Source: Bacillota bacterium
GTDB lineage: Bacteria; Armatimonadota; Hebobacteria; Hebobacterales; Hebobacteraceae
Length of the DNA: 11,151 nt
NCBI GenBank assembly: GCA_030597345.1
Contig: JAUVSA010000041.1
Span: 1-11,151 of the forward strand
Reading direction: 5' to 3'
The notes under the pieces: model-generated
What the model was told of the DNA's origin: nothing
Database searches by the model: none
What the model saw: the letters and a program-made list of their open reading frames with translations, nothing else
Shown here: piece after piece, positions 1 through 6,718 of the stretch
Layout: each line of letters begins with the position of its first letter
Numbering within the stretch: position 1 is the stretch's first letter
Position numbers and translations under genes: made by a program

Positions 1-95
1 CAGTGTCCGCTCCATTCGACTACCTACACGGGGCTGCAGCGAACCCAACCGTCGCAATGAGAAAGGGAGAGGATGTCGACGCTATTGCCCGATGA
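1..95 (+). other. Left edge: possible 3' end of an upstream gene, and leader of the aminotransferase
   Basis: Two plus-strand frames are open from the window edge. One ends at a TGA at 58-60, 12 nt before the aminotransferase start. The other ends at a TGA at 93-95, overlapping that start by 23 nt, and reads like ordinary protein (it includes APFDYLHGAAANPTVAM). Either could be the tail of a preceding operon gene, because short gaps and overlaps are the rule in this cluster. Too little is visible to choose a frame or name a family. No promoter is evident in these bases. Confidence 0.25.
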
Positions 96-1494
96 TACCG
101 GCCTGATTGATTCGAACGGTCTTCCCCACGTGGAGTACGATCCCGACTGGTGCAGGGCCGATCTGTCCCGGATTCCACACATCGTAGCGGGGCCGCCCGG
201 ACCGGAGAGCAAGCGGATTCACGGGGAGGCGACCGGCATCTATCGTGGTCTCTCCGGACAGGTGCGGCTGTTCCCCGTATGCTGGAGTGGCGGCAAAGGG
301 GTTGTTCTGGAGGACGTGGACGGGAATCGGTCCTTGGACTTCTCGAGCGGCATCTATGTGACGGGCCTGGGGCACTGTCATCCCAAGGTGAGCGAGGCGG
401 TGGCGTATTGGGCGAAGCGCCTGATGAACTGCCACGACTTCACCACACCGGTGAAGGCGGCCCTGGTTGAGAAGCTCGCCCAGGTTCTCCCGGGCGATCT
501 CCAAGGCATGCAGCTCTACGACAGCGGCACCGTGGCTGTGGAGGCGGCGCTGCGGATATGCCGGGCCGCCACGGGGCGCACGGAGTTTCTCTCGTGCTTC
601 ATGGACTTCCATGGGAAGACACTCGGGTCCGCCTCGTGTGCACGCATGAACCCGATGTACGCATCGACGCGTATGCCGGGATTCTACATGCTTCCCCGCC
701 CCGATACGTACCGGCCCCTGTGGACACGAGAGGACGGCTCACTCGACACTGAGGCTTATCTCGCGTACTACGCCCAGTTCATCGAGGAAGGGAGCACGGG
801 ACAGGTCGCCGCCTTCGTGCTCGAGCCGATCCAAGGCTGGGCCGGCACCATCATGCCCCCGGACGACTTCTTCCCGAAGTTGCGCCGTTTCTGCGACGAG
901 CGGGGGATTCTACTCGTGGCCGACGAGGTGCTCACGGGGATGGGACGCACGGGGCAATGGCTATGCCTGCAGCACTGGGGCGTACTGCCCGACGTGGTGA
1001 CCCTCGGCAAGGGCCTCGGAAACGGGTTCCCGGTCACAGCTTGTGTCGCGCGCGAGGGTATCGCCGGCAACTTCGACCGGATCAGCGCCTCTAGCTCCTA
1101 CGGTGGAAACCCAATGGCCTGCGCCGCGGCGCTGGCTAGCATTGAGGTGATCGAAGAGGAAGGGCTCCTCGAGAACAGCCGTAGGCTGGGGGAGGTCGCT
1201 CTCAAGCGTATGAGGGAGATGAAGGAAACGCACCGGATCATTGGCGATGTGCGGGCGAAGGGATGCTTGATGGGAATCGAACTCGTCAAGGACCGCGCTA
1301 CTAAAGAGCCCTTCGAAGAGGCCGGGAAACTGGTCTACGTTAACGCGTTCCGGAAGGGCCTTGCGTGGATACCGGCGGGGCACATTCTTCGCATGAGCCC
1401 CCCGCTGGTGATGAATGAAGATGAACTCATGGCAGGTCTCAACATCATCGACGAGGCGATTGGGGAGGCCGCGCGCGAGCTGGGCTACGCGTAG
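73..1494 (+). CDS. Class III PLP-dependent aminotransferase (GABA/ornithine/acetylornithine type)
   Basis: A cytosolic fold-type I aminotransferase of 473 aa, slightly longer than the usual 420-450. It would move an amino group between an omega-amine, amino sugar or amino acid and a keto acid or aldehyde. Visible motifs: GNRSLDFSSGI near the N-terminus; SGTVAVEAALR around 151-161 in the phosphate-binding loop; FHGKTLGS; EPIQGW; VADEV with Asp284, which pairs with the pyridine nitrogen; and TLGKGLGNG with Lys313, the Schiff-base lysine. The C-terminal small domain is complete and ends near RMSPPLVM..DEL. Residue 154 is Val where the family normally has Glu or Asp. A purine-rich stretch at 62-72 abuts the ATG, so the Shine-Dalgarno spacing is short; an in-frame TTG at 85 is an alternative start. 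It is first in the visible operon, 25 nt before the oxidoreductase. The substrate is unknown; an amino-sugar or inosamine-like role is inference from context. Confidence 0.93.
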   Translation: MSTLLPDDTGLIDSNGLPHVEYDPDWCRADLSRIPHIVAGPPGPESKRIHGEATGIYRGLSGQVRLFPVCWSGGKGVVLEDVDGNRSLDFSSGIYVTGLGHCHPKVSEAVAYWAKRLMNCHDFTTPVKAALVEKLAQVLPGDLQGMQLYDSGTVAVEAALRICRAATGRTEFLSCFMDFHGKTLGSASCARMNPMYASTRMPGFYMLPRPDTYRPLWTREDGSLDTEAYLAYYAQFIEEGSTGQVAAFVLEPIQGWAGTIMPPDDFFPKLRRFCDERGILLVADEVLTGMGRTGQWLCLQHWGVLPDVVTLGKGLGNGFPVTACVAREGIAGNFDRISASSSYGGNPMACAAALASIEVIEEEGLLENSRRLGEVALKRMREMKETHRIIGDVRAKGCLMGIELVKDRATKEPFEEAGKLVYVNAFRKGLAWIPAGHILRMSPPLVMNEDELMAGLNIIDEAIGEAARELGYA

Positions 1495-1519
1495 GAGCGC
1501 GAGGGAGGTGAGCGGCGAG

Positions 1520-2758
1520 ATGGGCGAGCCAGTTGAGTCGGCAGACCAGAGCAGGACGCTGGGCGTAGGTGTCCTCGGCTACGGGTTCATGGGCCGGACG
1601 CATACTTACGCTCACCTGACCATACCGCTCTACTACGAACTTCTGCCCCTGGGATGCCGGTTGCGTTCAGTCTGCGTCCGACGCCGCGAGTCGGCCGAGG
1701 CGGCCTTACGTGCGGGCTTCCAGCGATGGACCACCGACCCGCAAGAGCTCATTGAGGCGGAGGATGTCGACATCGTCCACATCTGCACCCCAAACCATCT
1801 CCACTTCTCGGCTCTGGAGGCGGCGATTAAGGCTGGGAAGCATATCTACTGCGACAAGCCGGTAACGGCGAGTATCGCGGAAGCGGACGAACTGGCTCAG
1901 CTGCTGCCAGGCCACCGCGGGAAAGGCCAAGTCGCGCTGCAGTACCGCTTCCTTCCCGCAACCCTCCGGGCGAAGCAGTTGGTGGAAGGCGGCTTCCTGG
2001 GTCCCATCACGCACTTCCGCGGCGCCTACTTGCACAGCGGAAGCGTCGACCCGAACAAAGCCGTCAATTGGAAGTCAAGCGCGGCCGCGGGGGGCGGGGT
2101 GATTCGGGATCTCGGCGCCCATATTCTCGACCTTATCTGGTGGCTGATAGGGCCATTCCAGGAGGTCAACTGCGTGGGGAGAATCTGGGCCCGGCAACGT
2201 CCGGACCTGGACCACCCCGGCAGGACGGTGGCGATAGATGCAGAGGAGGCCGCCGCAATGCTGCTGCGGCGCGAGGACGGCGCCTTCGGAGTGGTGGAGG
2301 TCAGCAAGATCGCCACCGGTACGGAGGACGAACTGCGCTTCGAGATCCACGGTCGCGACGGAGCGATACGCTTCAACCTGATGCAACCCAACTACCTCGA
2401 GATATGCGACGCGCGCCGGTCCGATGGCGAGTACGGCGGCGAGCGCGGCTGGCAGCGCATCGCGTGTGTCCAGAAATACCCGAGGCCGGGCGGCCTCTTT
2501 CCCGGCCCGAAGTTCTCCATCGGATGGATACGCAGCCATGTACACTGCCTCTACTCTTTCCTGCGGGCGATCGCAGAGGACGCGCAGCCGAGCCCGTCCC
2601 TTGCCGACGGGCTCCATCTTCAGCGCGTACTGGAGGCCGCGCGCACTTCCGCCGAAAGGGGAGACTGGGTCAAACTACCCCAGGCGGGCCGATACCCCAG
2701 ACAGCGAGGTGAGAAGCAATGTCGCAGACCGGACCGCGACCGAAGGTCGGGCTCTTAG
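1520..2758 (+). CDS. Gfo/Idh/MocA family NAD(P)-dependent oxidoreductase
   Basis: A 412-aa sugar/polyol dehydrogenase of the glucose-fructose oxidoreductase / inositol 2-dehydrogenase family. The N-terminal Rossmann domain shows the dinucleotide loop VLGYGFMG and CTPNHLHF, then CDKP with Lys113 (the catalytic lysine of the family's EKP motif, here with Asp for Glu). The C-terminal alpha/beta domain carries DLGAHILDL with Asp197, His201 and Asp204, the usual substrate and proton-relay positions. The frame is open further upstream, but the ATG at 1520 is chosen because GGGAGGTG at 1503-1510 is a strong ribosome binding site and the Rossmann strand follows shortly. After a normal family ending (ERGDWVKLP) there is a basic tail of about 24 residues, encoded partly in the 40-nt overlap with the isomerase. 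Likely oxidises or reduces a sugar, inositol or derivative in the operon's pathway. Confidence 0.93.
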   Translation: MGEPVESADQSRTLGVGVLGYGFMGRTHTYAHLTIPLYYELLPLGCRLRSVCVRRRESAEAALRAGFQRWTTDPQELIEAEDVDIVHICTPNHLHFSALEAAIKAGKHIYCDKPVTASIAEADELAQLLPGHRGKGQVALQYRFLPATLRAKQLVEGGFLGPITHFRGAYLHSGSVDPNKAVNWKSSAAAGGGVIRDLGAHILDLIWWLIGPFQEVNCVGRIWARQRPDLDHPGRTVAIDAEEAAAMLLRREDGAFGVVEVSKIATGTEDELRFEIHGRDGAIRFNLMQPNYLEICDARRSDGEYGGERGWQRIACVQKYPRPGGLFPGPKFSIGWIRSHVHCLYSFLRAIAEDAQPSPSLADGLHLQRVLEAARTSAERGDWVKLPQAGRYPRQRGEKQCRRPDRDRRSGS

Positions 2759-4128
2759 CGCTGACGCTGGAGCTTTACGAGTCGATGTCGCCGGGTTTGC
2801 GCGAGGACCGCGAGCAATGGGTCCGAGAGGACATTCTTCCCGCTCTTGGCGAGTTCGCGGACGTGATCTTTCCCGGCGCCGTCTACCGGCGGGGCGATGT
2901 CGAAGCAGCCGTGTCTAAGTTTGAGGCGGAGGGCGCGGAGGCGTTGCTTGTGATGCTCCTCACCTACTCTCCGAGCCAGCTTCCCCTGTCGGCGCTCAAA
3001 CGTACCACTCTCCCCATCATGATCTGGAATACGCAAGAGCTCTTCTCTGTGGGTGAGGGCTTCACGGGTGACGATATGTCCAAGAACCATGGCGTGCACG
3101 GCACACAGGACCTGGGCAACGTGCTCCTGCGCACCGGAGTGCCGTTCTCCTACGTGACCTCCCACGTCAGGGACGCCGCCGGAATGAACGAGCTTGCGGA
3201 TTTCTTCTCCGCCGCAGCGGTCGTCCGCCGGCTCCGCCGCGCGCGACTCGGTCTGCTTGGCTACCCCTTCCCCGGCATGGGCGACTTCGCCGTGGACACC
3301 ACCCAGATGGTGGCCCAACTCGGATGTGAGTGGACGGCGCTCTCGGTGGGAGACTATGTAGAACGTGCCGAGCGGGCCGATGCAAGTGCGGTGGCCGAAC
3401 TGCTGACGAAGTACCGCGAGACGTACGACATCTCGGGCGACATAGCGCAGTCTGATCTGGAGGCCACGGCTCGGGCAGAACTCGCACTCCGGAGCATGAT
3501 CGCGGAGCACAACCTGGACGGGATCACCTACCAATTCATGGCCTTCGGGGAGGACGAGAGAACGCTTACAGTGCCATTTGTCGCCGCCAGCCGGCTGATG
3601 GCCGACGGCATCGGATTCGGCGGTGAAGGCGACCTGATCGCCGCGGCCGGGACGAGCTTCCTCAACTGGCTCAATCCCCCGGCCAGCTTCGCCGAGATCT
3701 TCACCATCGACTTCGGGGGCAATGCCCTGTTCATGAGTCACATGGGAGAAGCGAACGTATCGATGGCGCGGCGCGACCGGAAAGTCGTGATGACCGCCCG
3801 CTCGCGCCCTATCACGCCCACCCGGGCCGGTCAGCTCCTCCTCTCGATCGCGCTTGAGCCAGGTCCCGCAACCCTGTGCGCGCTGACGATCGCTCCGGGC
3901 AACCGGTGGCGATTCGTCGTTTCCCCGATGACGATATCCGACTTCGGGCCGCTCCCCGAGATGGCTTCACCGCACTTCAAGTTAGTGCCCGAAAAGAACG
4001 TGCGGGAATTCCTGACAGACTATGCGAGGGCGGGAGGCCCGCATCATCTTGCGGTATGCTTCGGGGATGCACGCAACAGATTGAAGGCTGCCGCCCGGCT
4101 TCTCGACGCCGATTACTGCGAGGTCTAG
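2719..4128 (+). CDS. L-arabinose/L-fucose isomerase-family protein
   Basis: A 469-aa protein, about the length of L-arabinose isomerases (roughly 500 aa). It probably interconverts an aldose and a ketose using a divalent metal. The N-terminal half has the Rossmann-like layout of the family: KVGLLALTLELYE, then LLVMLLTYSPSQ and LPIMIWNTQE. Metal and catalytic positions of AraA have counterparts: Glu303 in GGEGD, Glu326 in FAEIF, His341 in SHMGE and the His442-His443 pair in GGPHHLAV. The segment between Glu326 and His341 is two residues shorter than in E. coli AraA as I recall that sequence. GAGGTGAG just upstream of the ATG is a well-spaced ribosome binding site and supports a start inside the oxidoreductase gene. 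The kinase follows after 4 nt, so isomerase and kinase are probably a working pair. Overall similarity to true AraA or FucI looks remote, so the sugar is not assigned. Confidence 0.88.
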   Translation: MSQTGPRPKVGLLALTLELYESMSPGLREDREQWVREDILPALGEFADVIFPGAVYRRGDVEAAVSKFEAEGAEALLVMLLTYSPSQLPLSALKRTTLPIMIWNTQELFSVGEGFTGDDMSKNHGVHGTQDLGNVLLRTGVPFSYVTSHVRDAAGMNELADFFSAAAVVRRLRRARLGLLGYPFPGMGDFAVDTTQMVAQLGCEWTALSVGDYVERAERADASAVAELLTKYRETYDISGDIAQSDLEATARAELALRSMIAEHNLDGITYQFMAFGEDERTLTVPFVAASRLMADGIGFGGEGDLIAAAGTSFLNWLNPPASFAEIFTIDFGGNALFMSHMGEANVSMARRDRKVVMTARSRPITPTRAGQLLLSIALEPGPATLCALTIAPGNRWRFVVSPMTISDFGPLPEMASPHFKLVPEKNVREFLTDYARAGGPHHLAVCFGDARNRLKAAARLLDADYCEV

Positions 4129-4132
4129 CCCG

Positions 4133-5602
4133 GTGCTGCTCGGGTTGGACCTGGGAACAACCAATATCAAGGGTGTCCTCGTGAAGCCGTCGGGCGGTAT
4201 CGTCGGGCGCAGCCGCGTGCGCGTCCCCGTCTACCATGTAGAAGAGCAGGGCGTCGAGCAAGACATTGAGGAGATCTGGCGGTCAACCTTGGCCGCCATT
4301 GCGCGGCTCGGTGAGACGAGCAGCCTGTCCTCGGTGCGGGGCGTGGGTGTCTCAAGCCAGGGAGGGGCGCTGCAGCTCCTCGACGGCTCCGGACGTCCTC
4401 GGGGGCGCGTGATCAGCTGGCTGGACGGACGCGCCGCGAAGTACAACCGGGGGCTCCAAGACTCCCTTGGGACAGAGTGGTTCGCCGACCACGTCGGCCA
4501 CGGGTTCAGCGGGGTGGCTCTGGGACAACTCGAGAGGCTGCGCCACCAGTCACCGGAGCTGATCCTCGCCCCCAACCAGATCGGCTTCGTTGGGGATGTC
4601 ATCGTTTCACGTCTGTGCGGACGACGCGCGCACGACGCGACCTCTCTGTCCATTGCCGTGCTGCTCAACCCTTGGCTGGGAGCGCCCGACCCGGACGTGC
4701 TCGACCTGCTTGGCGTGAAGGAAGAGCAACTTCCTCTCCTGATCCACCCGTCGCAGGAGGCCGGTGGCCTGCTCCCGGAGATTGCGGCGGAGACGGGGAT
4801 ACCGCCGGGAGTGCCGGTCTCGGCGGCGGTACACGACCAGTACGCCGCCGCGCTCGGAACCGGGGCCATCCACTGCGGCGACGTTATGGTGGGGACGGGC
4901 ACCGCCTGGGTGCTGCTCGCCTCCGCCGACAAGTTGTCCCGTCCGGTTGTCGAGGGCGCCTTCGCCTGTCCCCACCTGGTCAAAGACGTCTACAGCCAGC
5001 TGCTTTCCCTCGCCAACGGCGGCTCCTCCCTCGCCTGGGCCAGGGATGTCCTTGGACTGACGGAGGTTGATGATCGCGAGATAGACCGAATGATCGACAC
5101 CACCGCGGCAGGGGCCGGAGGCCTCAGGTTCTGGCCTTTCCTGGTGGCTGGCGGGGCGACCCACTTGCCACAGGACATAACAGGGAGACTCTCCGGCCTG
5201 CGACTCTCGCACGGCCGCCCGCACATTCTGCGAGCGGTCGTAGAGGGATTGGCGATGGAGTTGGCCCGCTACCTGGCGCTGATCGCCAAAGCAGGAATGC
5301 CGGTCTCGCGCGTGGTGATATGCGGCGGCGCGTCTCGGAGTGCGGTGACTCCTCAGATAATCTCGGATGCAAGCGGGATTCCCCTGGTCCGCTCTGCGGA
5401 GAGCGAGACGAGCGCCCTCGGGGCGGCGATGATCGCGCGCTGTCTGACGGAAGGCAGCGACGATCTGGCGAGAGCATCAGAGGAGATGACCCCATCGAAG
5501 GAGGAGATCTCCCCCGGCGCGCAGCGCGCCTTCTATCGCCGACTGCTGCAGGAGTACGTGGACTCGTTACCCTTGGTCGAGTCCGGTCGGGAGAGTCAGT
5601 GA
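4133..5602 (+). CDS. FGGY-family carbohydrate kinase (xylulokinase-like)
   Basis: A 489-aa cytosolic sugar kinase with the two actin-like ATPase domains of the FGGY family, at the family's usual size. Visible: LGLDLGTTNIKGVLV at the N-terminus (phosphate-1 loop); SWLDGRAAKYN; VHDQYAAALG with Asp235, matching the catalytic base of xylulokinases (Asp233 in E. coli XylB); VGTGTAWVLL (phosphate-2 region); and GGASRSAVTPQIISDASG followed by ESETSALGAAMIA (adenosine-binding C-terminal signature). It starts at GTG 4133, 4 nt after the isomerase stop, with GAGG about 10 nt upstream. Its stop codon overlaps the start of the amidohydrolase gene. It most likely phosphorylates the ketose made by the isomerase, or a polyol or acid in the same pathway. 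Sequence alone does not distinguish xylulo-, ribulo-, fuculo-, glucono- or erythritol-type substrates. Confidence 0.93.
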   Translation: MLLGLDLGTTNIKGVLVKPSGGIVGRSRVRVPVYHVEEQGVEQDIEEIWRSTLAAIARLGETSSLSSVRGVGVSSQGGALQLLDGSGRPRGRVISWLDGRAAKYNRGLQDSLGTEWFADHVGHGFSGVALGQLERLRHQSPELILAPNQIGFVGDVIVSRLCGRRAHDATSLSIAVLLNPWLGAPDPDVLDLLGVKEEQLPLLIHPSQEAGGLLPEIAAETGIPPGVPVSAAVHDQYAAALGTGAIHCGDVMVGTGTAWVLLASADKLSRPVVEGAFACPHLVKDVYSQLLSLANGGSSLAWARDVLGLTEVDDREIDRMIDTTAAGAGGLRFWPFLVAGGATHLPQDITGRLSGLRLSHGRPHILRAVVEGLAMELARYLALIAKAGMPVSRVVICGGASRSAVTPQIISDASGIPLVRSAESETSALGAAMIARCLTEGSDDLARASEEMTPSKEEISPGAQRAFYRRLLQEYVDSLPLVESGRESQ

Positions 5603-6690
5603 AGCCAATCCATCTGCACTATGTCTGGGACTATACTCGGGTCGACCGCGCATTCTGGGCGGAGCACCTCGAAGACTGGGTTCCACACGAAATCGTCGAT
5701 GCGCACACCCACGTGACGGACCCCGCGCTCCGACTTGCGCCTATGATGGAGGAGATGCGCAGGCAGTACTGGGTAAACGAACTCTCCGAACCCATCGACG
5801 CGGCGGCCTCCGACAAGTGCATCGAGACCGTCTTTCCGGGACGCCGGGTCCGCTGTGTGGCAATGGGGCTGCCAAGTCTGGCCTTCGATATCGAAAAGGC
5901 CAACCAGTATCTGCAGCGGGAGTGCCCGGCGCGTGAGTGGCACGCGCTCTCGGTGCTTCGTCCTGAGTGGGACGGGGAGCGCGTGGCGCGAGAGCTGGCC
6001 AAGCCCGGCGTGATCGGTGTGAAGCCCTACTACTCGCTCCTCGGCTATGACGCGGAAACCCGGGACCGGTTCCTCGAATCGGATATCTTCGACTTCCTCC
6101 CCCACCGCGCGCTCGAGGTGCTGAACCACCATCACGCGTGGGTGACGCTGCACGTGCCCAAGGCCGAGCGCCTTCCCCATCCAGACAACCTACGCGCGAT
6201 TCGCGAAATCCGCCGTCGCTACCCCGACGTCTCTGTGGTGATCGCTCATTTCGGCCGCTGCTACACTGAGCTTCATGCGCGCGACGGGCTCCCGGCTCTG
6301 GCGGACGATCCGGGGATCTACTTCGACAACTCGGCCGTGCTGAACCCGGCCGTTCACCGCCTCGCCTTCGAGCAGATTGGCCCATCCCGGATTCTGTACG
6401 GCACCGACAATCCGGTTTTCTACACGCGCGGGCGGCGTCAGTGGCAAGGCCGCACCTACGTCAACCGAACCAGCCACCCCTTCCACTTCAACAGGAAACG
6501 CGAACCCTCCGAAATCGAGGCCCGCTATACGCTCTACATGTACGAGGCGCTCAGGGCGATCAAGGATGCCTGCCAAGATCTGGGGATGCGGCGGGCAGAG
6601 GTACAAGCCGTGTTCCGCGACAACGCGCGCAGACTGATCGAACGGGCTGTCAAGCATAAGCCTGCCAACCGTGGCGCCTGGGATCGTTGA
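5599..6690 (+). CDS. Amidohydrolase-2 family TIM-barrel metal hydrolase/lyase
   Basis: A 363-aa member of the amidohydrolase_2 group, which includes sugar-lactone hydrolases and metal-dependent decarboxylases. Metal and catalytic positions are in the expected order: DAHTHV with His36 and His38 (strand 1), Lys142 in GVKPYY, His185 in VTLHVP, His217 in VIAHFG and Asp270 in YGTDNP (strand 8). The frame is open far upstream, but that part lies inside the kinase gene. I start it at GTG 5599, which shares GTGA with the kinase stop and has GGGAGAG just upstream, implying translational coupling. The coupling argues for action on the kinase product or a close intermediate. Lactone hydrolysis, lactone isomerisation, decarboxylation or C-N hydrolysis are all possible. 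The C-terminus (EVQAVFRDNARRLI) is the usual end of the fold. Confidence 0.88.
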   Translation: MKPIHLHYVWDYTRVDRAFWAEHLEDWVPHEIVDAHTHVTDPALRLAPMMEEMRRQYWVNELSEPIDAAASDKCIETVFPGRRVRCVAMGLPSLAFDIEKANQYLQRECPAREWHALSVLRPEWDGERVARELAKPGVIGVKPYYSLLGYDAETRDRFLESDIFDFLPHRALEVLNHHHAWVTLHVPKAERLPHPDNLRAIREIRRRYPDVSVVIAHFGRCYTELHARDGLPALADDPGIYFDNSAVLNPAVHRLAFEQIGPSRILYGTDNPVFYTRGRRQWQGRTYVNRTSHPFHFNRKREPSEIEARYTLYMYEALRAIKDACQDLGMRRAEVQAVFRDNARRLIERAVKHKPANRGAWDR

Positions 6691-6718
6691 TCTGCCGCTG
6701 TGAGGAAGGCTGGTAGTA

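Noticed and set aside
1415..1519. Upstream extension of the oxidoreductase to an ATG at 1415
   Set aside because: The extra 35 residues overlap the end of the aminotransferase and are Ser/Arg-rich. ATG 1520 has a strong Shine-Dalgarno.
2755..3741. 328-codon minus-strand frame opposite the isomerase gene
   Set aside because: It is a mirror frame of a gene whose metal-binding residues and ribosome binding site are clear. Its own translation is His/Arg-rich and shows no domain.
4231..5224. Long minus-strand frames opposite the kinase gene
   Set aside because: These are shadows of the FGGY kinase, which has all family signatures. Long antisense frames are common in GC-rich genes.
5320..5598. 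Upstream extension of the amidohydrolase frame to an ATG at 5320
   Set aside because: It would lie entirely inside the kinase gene, and the extra 93 residues look like frame-shifted kinase sequence. GTG 5599 has a ribosome binding site and a standard stop/start overlap.
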